DNA from: Candidatus Thiodiazotropha sp. (ex Monitilora ramsayi)
GTDB lineage: Bacteria; Pseudomonadota; Gammaproteobacteria; Chromatiales; Chromatiaceae
Direction of reading: 5' to 3'
Length of the DNA: 64,000 nucleotides
Assembly: GCA_025655575.1 (NCBI GenBank)
Contig: JAHXIP010000010.1
Location: 58,807 to 122,806 of the forward strand
Of this stretch, positions 9,566 to 21,113 are shown one piece after another; within the stretch, counting starts at the first letter, position 1, and every line of letters starts with the position of its first letter. The notes beneath the pieces are model-generated. The model did not search any database. It saw nothing but the letters and a program-made list of their open reading frames with translations, and was not told the origin of the DNA. A program made the translations under genes and the position numbers.

Positions 9566-10426
9566 TCAGGGACGCGCTTTGTCCATCATGATGCTCAGCA
9601 GGTCGGCAACCCGGTCACGCATATCCCTGCGATCAATGATCATGTCGATAGCGCCATGTTCCAGCAAAAATTCACTGCGCTGGAATCCCTCGGGCAGTTT
9701 CTCCCGTACCGTCTGCTCGATAACCCTGGGGCCGGCGAAGCCGATCAGCGCATTGGGTTCGCCGATATTGATGTCGCCCAACATTGCCAAGCTGGCTGAA
9801 ACACCACCCATGGTGGGATCGGTCATTATGGAAATGAAGGGCAAACCCCGCTTTTGCAGGCGTTCCAAGGCGGCACTGGTCTTGGCCATTTGCATCAGCG
9901 AGAAGAGTGACTCCTGCATCCGCGCACCACCGCTGGCAGAGTAACAGACCAGTGGTATATGCCGCTCCAGGGCCATGTTGACGGCTCGCACAAAGCGCTC
10001 ACCCACGACCGAACCCATGGAGCCCCCCATGAAACTGAACTCAAAAGCGGCAACCACTACATCCAGGCCTTTCACCTGACCACGCACAGCAACCAATGCA
10101 TCCTTTTCACCGGAAACCTTTTGTGCCTGACTGATACGTTCCTTATATTTTTTGCTGTCCTTGAATTTCAGCGGATCGACCGACTCGAGACTGGCACCAA
10201 TCTCCTCCTGCGGTTCCGGATCGAGGAAGGTTTCGATACGGCGACGTGCGCTAATCCGATTGTGATGATTGCATTTGGGGCAGACATCGAGATTACGCTC
10301 CATCTCAGCCCGATAGAGGATTGCGTTACACCCGGGGCATTTGGTCCAAAGCCCCTCTGGCACCGCTCGTTTATGGCCGGCATCCGTACGAATGCGGCTT
10401 GGCATTAATTTTTCGAACCAACTCAT
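9566..10426 (-). CDS. accD: Acetyl-CoA carboxylase carboxyltransferase subunit beta
   Basis: Zinc finger [23 protein letters not shown] and carboxyltransferase domain. Confidence 0.97.
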   Translation of the reverse strand: MSWFEKLMPSRIRTDAGHKRAVPEGLWTKCPGCNAILYRAEMERNLDVCPKCNHHNRISARRRIETFLDPEPQEEIGASLESVDPLKFKDSKKYKERISQAQKVSGEKDALVAVRGQVKGLDVVVAAFEFSFMGGSMGSVVGERFVRAVNMALERHIPLVCYSASGGARMQESLFSLMQMAKTSAALERLQKRGLPFISIMTDPTMGGVSASLAMLGDINIGEPNALIGFAGPRVIEQTVREKLPEGFQRSEFLLEHGAIDMIIDRRDMRDRVADLLSIMMDKARP

Positions 10427-10459
10427 GGTTGTTTTCGGCCCTTCATCTTTATGGTTTGT

Positions 10460-11266
10460 TTATGCCTCATCCATGGCTTTTCGCATGGATGCAATGACCT
10501 CTTCCAGGGCGCGGCCAATTTTTTCCGGCTCTTCAGCCAGCGCCTCCACTCGGGAGACCAGCGCGCTACCCACAACTACCGCATCTGCCAGACGAGAGAC
10601 CGCAGCAGCCGTCTGGGCGTCCTTGATACCAAAACCAACACCTACCGGCAGGTGAGTAACGGCTCTGATATCCCGCAGTTTACTCTCCACTGCTTGGAGA
10701 TCGAGATGGCTGGCGCCCGTCACGCCCTTCACTGAGACATAGTAGACGAAGCCGCCTGCTGCGTCACAGATGGTTTTTATCCGCTCCGGTGTGCTGGTCG
10801 GTGCAATCAGGTAGATCTGATCAAGCCCTCTACCCTTCATTGCCGCTAATAATTCTGCACCCTCTTCCGGGGGAAGATCCACTACCAATATACCATCCAC
10901 CCCCGCTTCAGCTGCCTGCGCGGCAAAGGTCTGGTAACCCATAATCTCGATGGGATTAAGATAGCCCATCAGCACCACAGGAGTCTCGTTGTCCAACTCT
11001 CGGAAACGGCTCACCATCTGCATGACATCTCGCAGACTGACGTGGTGCTCCAGAGCCCGTTCGCTGGCACGCTGTATCACCGGCCCATCTGCCATAGGGT
11101 CTGAAAAGGGCACGCCCAACTCGATGATATCGGCCCCGGCAGAAACCAGGTCCTGCATCAGGTCCACGGTAATATCCGGTAACGGATCACCGGCGGTAAT
11201 GAAGGGGATCAGTGCCTTTTTACCCGTCGCCTTGAGCTGACTGAATCTTGCTTCGAGACGGCTCAT
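10460..11266 (-). CDS. trpA: Tryptophan synthase alpha subunit
   Basis: [31 protein letters not shown]. Confidence 0.97.
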   Translation of the reverse strand: MSRLEARFSQLKATGKKALIPFITAGDPLPDITVDLMQDLVSAGADIIELGVPFSDPMADGPVIQRASERALEHHVSLRDVMQMVSRFRELDNETPVVLMGYLNPIEIMGYQTFAAQAAEAGVDGILVVDLPPEEGAELLAAMKGRGLDQIYLIAPTSTPERIKTICDAAGGFVYYVSVKGVTGASHLDLQAVESKLRDIRAVTHLPVGVGFGIKDAQTAAAVSRLADAVVVGSALVSRVEALAEEPEKIGRALEEVIASMRKAMDEA

Positions 11267-12480
11267 ATTTCGATACCCTCCCTGGCAGCCACGGTATGCA
11301 TGTCCTTGTCCCCTCTGCCAGAGAGGTTGATCAAGACAGCTTGATCACGCTTCATCCCGGGAGCCAGTTTCTTAGCGTATGCAAGCGCATGACTCGATTC
11401 AAGGGCAGGAATAATTCCTTCAATACGCGTCAGATCGTGGAAAGCTTCCAGCGCTTCATCATCAGTCACTGCCACATATTTTGCCCGGCCGCTATCTTTC
11501 AACCAGGCATGTTCAGGTCCAACACCTGGGTAATCCAGACCCGCCGAAATCGAGTGGGTCTCAATAATCTGCCCATCAGTATCTTCCATCAGATAGGTGC
11601 GGTTGCCGTGCAGTACCCCAGGCTTACCCGCACACAGGGGTGCGGCATGAAGACCGGTATCCACTCCGTTTCCGGCTGCCTCGACACCGTAGATCTTCAC
11701 ATCCTGATCATCGAGAAAAGGATAGAAGAGTCCAATTGCATTGGAACCCCCACCGACACAGGCCACCAGTGCATCAGGCAACCGGCCTGTCTGGTGCTGC
11801 ATCTGCTCACGTGCCTCCCGGCCGATCACAGCCTGAAAATCTCTCACCATTGCCGGATAGGGATGCGGGCCGGCAACCGTGCCGATGATATAGAAAGTAT
11901 TGTCTACATTGGTCACCCAGTCGCGCATCGCCTCGTTGAGTGCATCCTTCAAAGTCTTGGAGCCTGAAGAGACTGCTCTCACTTCAGCACCCAGCAGACG
12001 CATTCGATAGACGTTGGCCTCCTGACGGGCAATATCCACAGCACCCATGTAAACCACGCACTCCAAACCCAGACGAGCTGCCACCGTTGCAGTTGCCACA
12101 CCGTGTTGACCGGCACCGGTCTCAGCAATGATCCGGGTCTTACCCATACGCCGGGCAAGCAGGGCCTGACCAATGGTGTTATTTACCTTGTGGGCGCCGG
12201 TATGGTTCAGATCCTCCCGTTTCAGATAGATCTGAGCCCCACCCAACTGCTCACTCCAGCGCCGGGCATGGTAGATCGGTGAGGGTCTCCCCACATAGTT
12301 GGCCAGATCCTCGTCAAGCTCACGGAGAAAGTCTTCGTCCTGCATATAGCGCTCGTAGGCCGCTCGCAGTTCTTGCAAGGGTTCCATAAGGGTCTCAGAG
12401 ACAAACAGTCCCCCATAGGGGCCAAAATGCCCCTGTGCGTCCGGCAGGGTACCGATAATCTTTTCAGCTGTTGTCGACAC
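11263..12480 (-). CDS. trpB: Tryptophan synthase beta subunit
   Basis: [18 protein letters not shown] motif; [19 protein letters not shown]. Confidence 0.98.
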   Translation of the reverse strand: MSTTAEKIIGTLPDAQGHFGPYGGLFVSETLMEPLQELRAAYERYMQDEDFLRELDEDLANYVGRPSPIYHARRWSEQLGGAQIYLKREDLNHTGAHKVNNTIGQALLARRMGKTRIIAETGAGQHGVATATVAARLGLECVVYMGAVDIARQEANVYRMRLLGAEVRAVSSGSKTLKDALNEAMRDWVTNVDNTFYIIGTVAGPHPYPAMVRDFQAVIGREAREQMQHQTGRLPDALVACVGGGSNAIGLFYPFLDDQDVKIYGVEAAGNGVDTGLHAAPLCAGKPGVLHGNRTYLMEDTDGQIIETHSISAGLDYPGVGPEHAWLKDSGRAKYVAVTDDEALEAFHDLTRIEGIIPALESSHALAYAKKLAPGMKRDQAVLINLSGRGDKDMHTVAAREGIEI

Positions 12481-13090
12481 GATTTACTCCTGCGATAAAA
12501 TCCGCTATTTTCTGAGCATCTTTGATGCCTTTGGCCGCCTCAACACCACCACTTACATCCACCGCATAGGGATGGATCTGATCGATCGCCAGCTCCACAT
12601 TGTGTGAATTCAGCCCGCCTGCAAGGATGACATTTGATGCCATATCATGCGGAATTCTACACCAGTCAAAGGATTGGCCTGTTCCGCCGGGCATACCTTT
12701 CTGATAGGTATCCAGTAACAGGCCTGAGGCCTCTGAATAAATCTGCCCCATTTGTTGCAGATCGACAGACTCTCGCATACGAATCGCCTTAATCCAGGGT
12801 CGGTGATATCCCGTGCAATCAGTCGGCAGTTCGTCTCCATGAAACTGCAACAGATCCAGGGGTACCTCTTTTATCACCTGTTCGATATGCTCCCTGGTCT
12901 CATTCACAAATAGTCCAACCACTGTTACAAACGGTGGCAGACACTTCACAATAGCGCTCGCCTGCTCAATAGTGACAGCTCGAGGACTGGGCGGATAAAA
13001 GACCAGTCCGATGGCGTCGGCACCAAGCCGCACAGCCTCCAAAGCGTCCTCCATCCGGGTGATGCCACAGATTTTAATACGGGTTCTCAT
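12464..13090 (-). CDS. trpF: Phosphoribosylanthranilate isomerase
   Basis: [32 protein letters not shown]; upstream of trpB. Confidence 0.97.
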   Translation of the reverse strand: MRTRIKICGITRMEDALEAVRLGADAIGLVFYPPSPRAVTIEQASAIVKCLPPFVTVVGLFVNETREHIEQVIKEVPLDLLQFHGDELPTDCTGYHRPWIKAIRMRESVDLQQMGQIYSEASGLLLDTYQKGMPGGTGQSFDWCRIPHDMASNVILAGGLNSHNVELAIDQIHPYAVDVSGGVEAAKGIKDAQKIADFIAGVNRVDNS

Positions 13091-13156
13091 AAGCTTCGGA
13101 AAGATACAGCATGGCGTTAACTGACGCCATGTTTAGCCGGGATTTCTCGCGGGTAA

Positions 13157-13912
13157 TCAGCCATAAAGCCCAAACTCATCCGGGTACTCCACTCGGGTCA
13201 AGCAGAGCCCCTGAGGTGGCGCCGTCACACCGCCAAGGGTGCGATCCCGAAGACCCAGTACCTCCTCTGTCCAGGAGACCGGCCGCTCTCCTTTACCAAT
13301 GGCAATAAGAACCCCTGCGATATTTCGTACCATATGGTGCAGAAAGGCATTGGCATGCACCGCTATCGTTACCATCTCCCCCTCACGATTCACATCAAGA
13401 CTATGAATGGTTCTGACCGGATGCTTCGCCTGACAAGCCAGGGCCCGGTATGAGGAAAAGTCGTGGGTACCCACTAAATGCTGGGCTGCAAGGTGCATCC
13501 GTGAAGCATCCAGGGGATGGTGTATCCAGACGGCACGGTCTCTCCAGAGCGCAGAGCGAAATGCCCGGTTGATGATTCGGTAACGGTAATGACGGCCAAT
13601 CGCCGAGAAACGTGCATGAAAGGCTTCCGGCATCTCTTTTGCCCAGGAGATACTGATGTCGTTCGGGAGATTGCTGTTGGTCCCAAGTATCCAGGAGCGC
13701 ACTGAGCGAACTGCCTCAGTGTCAAAGTGGACCACCTGACCGGTGGCATGCACACCGGTATCCGTGCGACCGGCACACTGAACTGTGACCGGATGGTCAG
13801 CCACTTTTGAGAGGGCAATCTCCAGTGATTCCTGGACGCTTCGCACATCCCCCTGAAACTGCCAACCATGGAAGGCACTGCCATCGTATTCAACGCCCAG
13901 AGCAATCTTCAT
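13157..13912 (-). CDS. truA: tRNA pseudouridine(38-40) synthase
   Basis: YDGSAFHGWQFQ, CAGRTDTGVHATGQVVHFD. Confidence 0.97.
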   Translation of the reverse strand: MKIALGVEYDGSAFHGWQFQGDVRSVQESLEIALSKVADHPVTVQCAGRTDTGVHATGQVVHFDTEAVRSVRSWILGTNSNLPNDISISWAKEMPEAFHARFSAIGRHYRYRIINRAFRSALWRDRAVWIHHPLDASRMHLAAQHLVGTHDFSSYRALACQAKHPVRTIHSLDVNREGEMVTIAVHANAFLHHMVRNIAGVLIAIGKGERPVSWTEEVLGLRDRTLGGVTAPPQGLCLTRVEYPDEFGLYG

Positions 13913-14203
13913 CGTCTATTTACCAGCCGGTAATGATTAACCCGGCAAACAAAAATATTGCATTCGGCCAGTGCGTACCTGCCTACAGCAAAGCGCCAAA
14001 ATCCCACTGTACTACTCATATAATCATTTTTAATAATGCAGTTTGTAGGCTGGTACACATCGGCCTTTCTTGCTTATATAAATCGGTATGGGGCTTCAAG
14101 CACGCCCTTACACTGCGTTGTAACTCTTGCCTGGGGCAAGCTTGGAGTCCTGAACACAATCAATTTGGTTGCCGGATTACTGTTATCTGACACCATAAAA
14201 AAA

Positions 14204-14224
14204 GGGGCGCACAAGGTGCGCCCC
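14204..14224 (-). terminator. Rho-independent terminator after fimV
   Basis: ggggcgcac-aag-gtgcgcccc stem, followed on the minus strand by a run of T (a's at 14197-14203). Confidence 0.85.
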
Positions 14225-14245
14225 CTACGAACAATCAAAGAGTCG

Positions 14246-16945
14246 TCAGGTACCGATAGTACCCATCAGCTCCTCAGCCTCCTGCTTCTGCTGATCACTC
14301 CCTTCACTGGCCACTTCTTCCAGGATACTCTTTGCGCCTTCATTATCACCCATATCAATGTAGGCTCGGGCCAGGTCAAGTTTGGTGGTCACCTCATCAG
14401 TGGAGTCCAGATCAAGAGAGATCTCTTCACTATCCACATCCGGCAGCTCAAGGGGTTCAGCCGGCTGACCGTCGAGATCTTCTGAAAGATTCTCAAGCTC
14501 CTGCTCAATGCTTTCAAGATCCAGGTCGTCCAGAGATTCAGAATCTTCCAGCTCGATAGCATCTGCACCTTGCCCATCGAGTCCAGCCAAATCAAGGCCC
14601 GCAGTTTCATTCTGCTGAGAAGAGGTTTCAGATCCGGCATCAAGGTCGCTCAGATCGATATCCAAGGCATCGCCAGATTCATCCGCGATGCCAGATTCCA
14701 TCTTATCGAGGAATTCCGAGTCGAGAGAAAGATCGGCCTCAAGATTCTCTGAATCCATTTCATCCAGATTATCCAAACCGCTCAGATCCATGGAATCGAT
14801 TTCTTCACTATCGAGCGCTTCCTCTGGCTCTGGCTCTGGCTCTGGCTCTGGCGCTTTTACAGGCTCTGAAAAATCAGAACCAAGATCCAGACCAAGATCA
14901 TCCAGGCCATCATCATCCGACAGCGCCACGCCAGCAGCACCTGCTGCACCAGCAAAGAGTGCATGGGATGCATTGAGTTCCTTACCCATGGAAGCGATCT
15001 TGGACCACGCATCCGGATTATTGCTCTCGAGGCCTCCATTATGCAGTTCCTCTGCAAGGCCGGTGAACTCTTTGCCCTTCTTGGCTGAAAAGTAGATTTC
15101 CAGCAGCTTATGCTTGAGTTCTTCACGTTCGGGAAACTTTTCGATCGCCTGTTTAATCAGCTCTTCTGCCTGCTGATAGCGGCCATAGGCAATATAGACA
15201 TCCGCCTCGGAGAGAGGATCGACCTCACCTGTTTCATCCTGCAAGGCGTCGATATCGCTGGGAGAAAAATCACTCATGAAGGAGGTTTCATCACTCGCCT
15301 CATGGAGAGAGTCCCCGTCATCCTTACCGGCAGCTATAGCCTCACTATCAGGTGAAACAAGAATACTTTCTGCAAATTCAGCCTCGGCCTCTTTGCGTCG
15401 ACGCATGATCATCCACAGCATACCGATCAGTAGCACAGCCACTGCACCGATGATGCCCATCATGGTGGTATTCCCTTTGAGATTGTCGAAGTAAGTGACC
15501 TTCTTCTCGGGAGTCCTGGAAACCGGAGTTTCGACTGGCTCAGGTTTCGCAGGTGTTTCTGCCACAGCAGGTTTCTCTGGCACCTCTGCAACAGGCGGTT
15601 TTGCCTCCATTGCGGGAGTAGCCGGCTCTTCCGCCATACCCGCCTGGGTAATAATCTCCTCGATGTTGGCCTCTTCTATCACCGTTCCTTCAGGGATAGG
15701 AATGACAGGCGTCTCAACTGTTTCAGCGGGTGCCGGAGCCATCGCAGTCTCTTTTTCAGGCTCGACGGCCTCCACCACCTCAGGCTTTTCTTCCGGCTGC
15801 ATCTCAGCCATTTTCTCTGAGGAGATCTGCTGTGCTGTCTGCATCTCGGCCAGTTCATCACTCTTGAGCGTGACCAGGCGCTGGATATCTTCTATCTGCT
15901 TCTCGAGTTCACTCACACGATCACGCAGAGAATCGTTCTCCTGCAGTGCGCTTTCGTTGGATTCACGTACCAGCAATATCTCCTGCTGGAGGCGATCAAT
16001 CTCCGCATCCGCCCCTTCCCGGGTCATGGCCTCGCCACCCTCAGGTTTGGAGGAGATCAGCTTGAGCCTATCCTCACTCGGTTTGCTGGGTGCTGACGGC
16101 TTAGGCGTACCGGTTGCTGCTACGGGCTTGCCCGATCGCCAGGCGCGAGTCTGTGCAAGAAACTCCTCTCTTGCTGCCTGTTTGGAAAGTGACTGGACAT
16201 CCGCTTCTTCCGGCAGACGCAGCACCTTACCAACCTTCAGGTTGTTGACGTTATTGTTGATAAAGGCGTCGGGATTGTGACGCTGCAACGCCATCATGAC
16301 CTGTTCAACAGACTCTCCCTGCGCACGCAGCATCTTTGCGATTGTCCAGAGATTGTCATTGCGTTGCACAGGGCCATACTCCCTGCCACCCGTAGCAGAT
16401 GTTGTCGCAGAAGATGCACGCGGGGCCGTCATAGTCTGGCGTGCGGGCGGCCTTGTCACTTGACGGGCCGGCGACGTACTCACCCTGGGTGCCGCAACTG
16501 CTTGCGGTGCACGATTAATCGTCACCGGAGGATCAAGCAGGACGGTATACTCGCGTACCAGTCTCCCCTTCGGCCAGTTGACCTCTAACAGGAAATTGAG
16601 AAACGGCTCTCTGATCGGATCGACACTGGTGACTGCAATCACCGGTTTCCCCGACGGGCTCATCATCGGTTGAAATTTCAGTCCGGAGAGAAGAAATAGT
16701 CTTTCGATACCCGCTCTGTCGAAAGCCTCTTGGGAGGCCAGCCCGACGCGGATGTCCTGAACCTCTTCCTGGTCGACGGATAGCAGATCGATCTCGGCGT
16801 TGAAGTCTTGGTTGAGTGCCGATTTAGAATTAATGTCACCCAACCCAAGCGCCCATGCGCCCATAGGTGACAGGGCTGTTGCTACAGCCACTGCCAGAGA
16901 CAGCTTACGAATCATGCTTCCTCCTTGCCAGAAAACATACCCCAT
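14246..16945 (-). CDS. fimV: FimV/HubP-family protein with LysM domain (start probably at 16915, MIRKLSLAVAVA)
   Basis: LGLGDINSKSALNQDFNAEIDLLSV N-terminus, LysM-type YGPVQRNDNLWTIAKML, acidic C-terminus ending in the FimV domain (TKLDLARAYIDMGDNEGAKSILEEV). Confidence 0.93.
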   Translation of the reverse strand: MGYVFWQGGSMIRKLSLAVAVATALSPMGAWALGLGDINSKSALNQDFNAEIDLLSVDQEEVQDIRVGLASQEAFDRAGIERLFLLSGLKFQPMMSPSGKPVIAVTSVDPIREPFLNFLLEVNWPKGRLVREYTVLLDPPVTINRAPQAVAAPRVSTSPARQVTRPPARQTMTAPRASSATTSATGGREYGPVQRNDNLWTIAKMLRAQGESVEQVMMALQRHNPDAFINNNVNNLKVGKVLRLPEEADVQSLSKQAAREEFLAQTRAWRSGKPVAATGTPKPSAPSKPSEDRLKLISSKPEGGEAMTREGADAEIDRLQQEILLVRESNESALQENDSLRDRVSELEKQIEDIQRLVTLKSDELAEMQTAQQISSEKMAEMQPEEKPEVVEAVEPEKETAMAPAPAETVETPVIPIPEGTVIEEANIEEIITQAGMAEEPATPAMEAKPPVAEVPEKPAVAETPAKPEPVETPVSRTPEKKVTYFDNLKGNTTMMGIIGAVAVLLIGMLWMIMRRRKEAEAEFAESILVSPDSEAIAAGKDDGDSLHEASDETSFMSDFSPSDIDALQDETGEVDPLSEADVYIAYGRYQQAEELIKQAIEKFPEREELKHKLLEIYFSAKKGKEFTGLAEELHNGGLESNNPDAWSKIASMGKELNASHALFAGAAGAAGVALSDDDGLDDLGLDLGSDFSEPVKAPEPEPEPEPEEALDSEEIDSMDLSGLDNLDEMDSENLEADLSLDSEFLDKMESGIADESGDALDIDLSDLDAGSETSSQQNETAGLDLAGLDGQGADAIELEDSESLDDLDLESIEQELENLSEDLDGQPAEPLELPDVDSEEISLDLDSTDEVTTKLDLARAYIDMGDNEGAKSILEEVASEGSDQQKQEAEELMGTIGT
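14822..14851 (+). repeat. Hexanucleotide tandem repeat (ctctgg)x5 inside fimV
   Basis: Direct reading cctctggctctggctctggctctggctctggcgc; encodes an (EP)n tract. Confidence 0.9.
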
Positions 16946-17030
16946 CGGTTGAACTCGCTCCTGTACAGAGGGTAATTAGCACCCCCCTGATCAGCTCCGA
17001 TAGGTTTAGAATAAACATAACAATGTGCCG

Positions 17031-18107
17031 CTAACTATAGCTGAGAAATAATCTTTTTACCAAAACTTCAATGATCTTCACAGCATTTCCTGCAATACCG
17101 TAGCGCAGGTTGTCCGCAACCCCCAAAAGTGAGAAATCCGTCTTACTTTCCGCCCTTGCGATCAGGTTTCCCACCACTAAAACATTCTTTCCAGATGCGT
17201 CGGTCACCGCAGTGGGTGGATTCTGCGCATCCTCGTTGAATTCAACATACGGCGTCTGCCGGTAGATTCTTTTCAGGCTTTCAAGGTCAGTCTCTCTCGA
17301 AGTACTGAAATGAATCGCCTGCGTGTGCCCGAAAAAGACCGGCACCCAACAGCAGCTGACCGTCAACGGCAAAACCGGACTGTCCAATAACTGGCAAACA
17401 TGTTGCGTGACAGCCTGTTCATGTACTTGAGTATCCCGGCTATCCGTTTCCAACGCCAGAGGCACCAAGTTGAATGCCACCTGTTTGGGAAACAGCAGCG
17501 GTCTTGCCGGTTTACCATTCAACATCTGGGCACTCTGTCTTGCGATCTCCTCGACCCCTGCCTGGCCAAGCTCAGAAACAGCCTGGCAACTAAAAAGACT
17601 CACACGTTCCAGTCCCACCTTATCCATCAGTGGCTTGAGCAGCGTGGCGCACTGTAGTGTTGCCGCGTCGGGCAGGGATATAAAACTCCCCCGAGTCACC
17701 CCATCGAGTACACCTGGGTTTACCTCAGCTGCCACAAGTGGCAAATCTGAATGTGCACGCAATTGGCCGCCGATATCCAATACCACACAACCGGCATCCC
17801 GGGCCTCTGCAAGCCAGTCGCTATCACAAGGCGCTTCACCGGTGGACACCAGAATGTCAACCTCACTGAAGTCACACAGCGCAGCCTCGGCAATAATCAA
17901 CGTCTGGCGCCCGAATTCCACGGGCTCTCCCGCGTTATCTTCGTCACCCATCAGCACAATCTCACCTTGCAGTGTCTGGTGGTCTGCAATCAACCCCAGT
18001 AGTGATTCCGTGACCAAGCCATTGGCGCCGAAGATGGCCAGTTTCAGCGAATTATCCACTTGATCTATCACTACCCTTAAAAACGGAAAAACCCCGTCGC
18101 CAGCCAA
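17031..18107 (-). CDS. usg: Aspartate-semialdehyde dehydrogenase-like protein (Usg-like); true start likely downstream of 18107
   Basis: Divergent Asd-family sequence, located between asd and fimV as in other gammaproteobacteria. Confidence 0.8.
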   Translation of the reverse strand: MAGDGVFPFLRVVIDQVDNSLKLAIFGANGLVTESLLGLIADHQTLQGEIVLMGDEDNAGEPVEFGRQTLIIAEAALCDFSEVDILVSTGEAPCDSDWLAEARDAGCVVLDIGGQLRAHSDLPLVAAEVNPGVLDGVTRGSFISLPDAATLQCATLLKPLMDKVGLERVSLFSCQAVSELGQAGVEEIARQSAQMLNGKPARPLLFPKQVAFNLVPLALETDSRDTQVHEQAVTQHVCQLLDSPVLPLTVSCCWVPVFFGHTQAIHFSTSRETDLESLKRIYRQTPYVEFNEDAQNPPTAVTDASGKNVLVVGNLIARAESKTDFSLLGVADNLRYGIAGNAVKIIEVLVKRLFLSYS

Positions 18108-18127
18108 ACAACTTCACGACGGGGTTT
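18089..18127 (-). terminator. Rho-independent terminator downstream of asd
   Basis: aaaccccgtcg...cgacggggttt inverted repeat with a T-rich tail on the minus strand. Confidence 0.8.
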
Positions 18128-18153
18128 ATAAAACACTCAATGTCCATCGCGTT

Positions 18154-19272
18154 CTATTGTTCCAGCAGAATCCCCAGCATACGTCTGAGCGGTTCTGCCG
18201 CACCCCATAAAAGCTGATCACCTACCGTGAAAGCGTTGAGATACTCGCTACCCAGGTTCATCTTGCGCAGACGTCCAATCGGGACACTTAGCGAACCGGT
18301 TACCTTGGCCGGACTCAACTCAGATACGGTAATATCACGCTCATTGGGTATTAACTTGATCCAATCGTTAGCGCTACTCAGTATCGACTCAACCTCGTCT
18401 ATCGGCACATCCTGGCGTAACTTTATGGTCAAGGCCTGGCTATGGCAGCGCATAGCGCCGATTCTCACGCATGTGCCGTCAATCGGTACCGGATTTTCAC
18501 TACGACCAAGAATCTTGTTGGTCTCCACAAAACCCTTCCACTCTTCCTTGCTCTGACCATTCTCTAACGGTACGTCAATCCAAGGGATGAGACTGCCCGC
18601 CAAGGCCGCACCGAAATTCTCCGTTGGGAAGCTGTCACTGCGCAGATTTTCTGCCACCGCTTGATCAATTTCGAGTATGGCGGAGGCGGGATCGGCCAGT
18701 TTGTCTTCAACCGCACGTTCGATACTACCCATCTGGCTGATCAACTCACGCATATTACGTGCACCGGCACCAGAGGCGGCCTGATAGGTCATCGATGTCG
18801 TCCACTCCACCAAGTCTTCCCGAAAAAGCCCACCAAGGGCCATCAGCATCAAACTGACGGTGCAGTTACCACCAATGAAATCTTTCTTGCCATTCACCAG
18901 TCCATCACGAATGACTGAATCATTGACCGGGTCGAGCACGATCAAGGTGTGATCCTTCATGCGCAGACTGGAGGCAGCATCTATCCAGTACCCCTGCCAA
19001 CCGGCAGCACGCAGCTTTTCGTAGATCGCATTGGTATAGCCGCCACCCTGGCAGGTAAGAATCGCCTCCATTTTCATCAGCTCATCAATATCGGTGGCAT
19101 CCTTTAGCGGCGGAATATCCTTACCGATGTCGGGACCTGCCTGGCCCACCTGGGACGTGGTAAAGAAGACCGGCTCCTCAATCGAAGCAAAATCATTCTC
19201 TTCCAGCATGCGGTTCATAAGCACTGAACCCACCATACCTCGCCAACCCACAAAACCGACTCTTTTCATCAT
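18154..19272 (-). CDS. asd: Aspartate-semialdehyde dehydrogenase
   Basis: [50 protein letters not shown]. Confidence 0.97.
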   Translation of the reverse strand: MMKRVGFVGWRGMVGSVLMNRMLEENDFASIEEPVFFTTSQVGQAGPDIGKDIPPLKDATDIDELMKMEAILTCQGGGYTNAIYEKLRAAGWQGYWIDAASSLRMKDHTLIVLDPVNDSVIRDGLVNGKKDFIGGNCTVSLMLMALGGLFREDLVEWTTSMTYQAASGAGARNMRELISQMGSIERAVEDKLADPASAILEIDQAVAENLRSDSFPTENFGAALAGSLIPWIDVPLENGQSKEEWKGFVETNKILGRSENPVPIDGTCVRIGAMRCHSQALTIKLRQDVPIDEVESILSSANDWIKLIPNERDITVSELSPAKVTGSLSVPIGRLRKMNLGSEYLNAFTVGDQLLWGAAEPLRRMLGILLEQ

Positions 19273-19314
19273 TCAGACCTAATTAACGTTATCGCTGCCG
19301 AAAGCAGCAGAATC

Positions 19315-20394
19315 CTAGCTATTCAGCGCAGCGGTGACCGCATCACCCATCGCTTCGCAACTCACTTCAGTCATATCCTCAGACATGATATCCGGCGTGC
19401 GCAGGCCATCGTCGAGTACCTTATCCACAGCCCGTTCAATTCTATCGGCCATGGCCGGCTCATCCAGACTGTAACGCAACATCATCGCCACGGAGAGGAT
19501 GGTCGCCAGCGGATTGGCAACGCCCTGCCCGGCAATGTCGGGGGCTGAGCCATGGATCGGCTCGTACATGCCCTTTCCGTTCTCGTCCAGGGAGGCTGAA
19601 GGCAGCATGCCGATGGAACCGGTCAGCATCGCAGCGCAATCCGACAGGATATCGCCAAACATGTTAGTCGTCACCATCACATCGAACTGTTTCGGCCACT
19701 TGACCAGTTGCATAGCGGCGTTATCCACATACATGTGACTCAGTTCAATATCGGGGTGTCCTTCACCAACCTTCATCATGACTTCACGCCAGAGTTCCGT
19801 ACACTCGAGAACGTTGGCTTTGTCCACCGAACAGACCCGGCCGCCCCGCTTGCCGGCAATATCGAAGGCGACCCGGGCAATCCGCTCAATCTCAGATTCG
19901 GCATAGACCAGGGTGTTGAAACCCTGGCGCTCACCATTATCCAGTTCCCGGACTCCCCGAGGCTGCCCAAAATAGATACCGCCTGTCAGCTCACGCACGA
20001 TCATGATATCGAGCCCGGCCACAATATCGGCCTTGAGACTGGAAGCATCCGCCAGTTGCGGATAGAGAATAGCGGGACGCAGATTGGCGAACAAATTGAG
20101 CTCGGAGCGCAGGCCTAACAAACCCTTCTCAGGCCGAATTGAGATATCGAGCGATTCCCATTGGTGTCCGCCCACAGCCCCCAGCAGGATGGCGTCCGCC
20201 TCTTTAGCCAATTCCAGCGTGGCATCCGGCAAAGGGCCGCCAGTGGCATCAATGGCGGCACCGCCTATCAGCGCTTCATCAAGATCGATATCCAAATCCA
20301 CCTCATCGCGCAGTGTTGCCAGGACCTTGACCGCTTCAGCGACAATCTCGGGGCCGATGCCGTCACCCGGCAATACCAGAATTTTTTTACTCAT
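19315..20394 (-). CDS. leuB: 3-isopropylmalate dehydrogenase
   Basis: [39 protein letters not shown]. Confidence 0.97.
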   Translation of the reverse strand: MSKKILVLPGDGIGPEIVAEAVKVLATLRDEVDLDIDLDEALIGGAAIDATGGPLPDATLELAKEADAILLGAVGGHQWESLDISIRPEKGLLGLRSELNLFANLRPAILYPQLADASSLKADIVAGLDIMIVRELTGGIYFGQPRGVRELDNGERQGFNTLVYAESEIERIARVAFDIAGKRGGRVCSVDKANVLECTELWREVMMKVGEGHPDIELSHMYVDNAAMQLVKWPKQFDVMVTTNMFGDILSDCAAMLTGSIGMLPSASLDENGKGMYEPIHGSAPDIAGQGVANPLATILSVAMMLRYSLDEPAMADRIERAVDKVLDDGLRTPDIMSEDMTEVSCEAMGDAVTAALNS

Positions 20395-20458
20395 TTCAAT
20401 TGGTTACCTTTAGTTATTCATTCTGACTTGAAGACATTGCGATCTTTATAATGCCATT

Positions 20459-21097
20459 TCAGGTGAAGAACCAGGGTGCTTCAGATCGCCGTCGCGCTTC
20501 ATAGGCCTTGATATCGCCCACATGCTCAAGCGTCAGACCGATATCATCCAGGCCGTTGAGCAGACAGTGCTTGCGGAAGGGATCGACCTCGAAGGGAATC
20601 GTCTCCCCATCTGCCAGTGACAAGTGTTGCCCCTGAAGATCCACAGTCAACGTCAAAGCCTGTTGATTGCCTGATATCGAAAACAACTTCTCCACTGTCT
20701 CTTCATTTAAAACAATAGGAAGAATTCCATTTTTAAAGCAGTTATTAAAGAAGATATCTGCAAAACTTGGCGCAATAATCACCCGCAACCCATAGTCTTC
20801 AAGCGCCCAGGGGGCATGCTCGCGAGATGAGCCGCAGCCAAAATTCTTTCTTGTCAGCAGAATTTTAGCGCCCTGATAACGGGGATCGTTAAGCACGAAA
20901 TCGGGATTCAATGGCCGCCGGCTGTTATCCATACCCGGTTCCCCCTGATCGAGGTAGCGCCACTCATCGAACAGATTGGGTCCGAAGCCCGAACGCTTGA
21001 TCGATTTCAGAAACTGTTTAGGGATAATGGCATCTGTATCCACATTGGACCTGTCGAGGGGACAGACAATACCGGTGAATGTCTCGAATTTTTCCAT
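20459..21097 (-). CDS. leuD: 3-isopropylmalate dehydratase small subunit
   Basis: [44 protein letters not shown]. Confidence 0.96.
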   Translation of the reverse strand: MEKFETFTGIVCPLDRSNVDTDAIIPKQFLKSIKRSGFGPNLFDEWRYLDQGEPGMDNSRRPLNPDFVLNDPRYQGAKILLTRKNFGCGSSREHAPWALEDYGLRVIIAPSFADIFFNNCFKNGILPIVLNEETVEKLFSISGNQQALTLTVDLQGQHLSLADGETIPFEVDPFRKHCLLNGLDDIGLTLEHVGDIKAYEARRRSEAPWFFT

Positions 21098-21113
21098 CGC
21101 TATCTCCTTCCTC

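Noticed and set aside
15495-16280. 261-aa Ser/Gly-rich ORF opposite fimV
   Set aside because: Composition is a reflection of the acidic, repetitive FimV coding strand; no domain.
17031-18107. Second functional aspartate-semialdehyde dehydrogenase as a novelty
   Set aside because: An Usg-type Asd paralog between asd and fimV is a known gammaproteobacterial arrangement.
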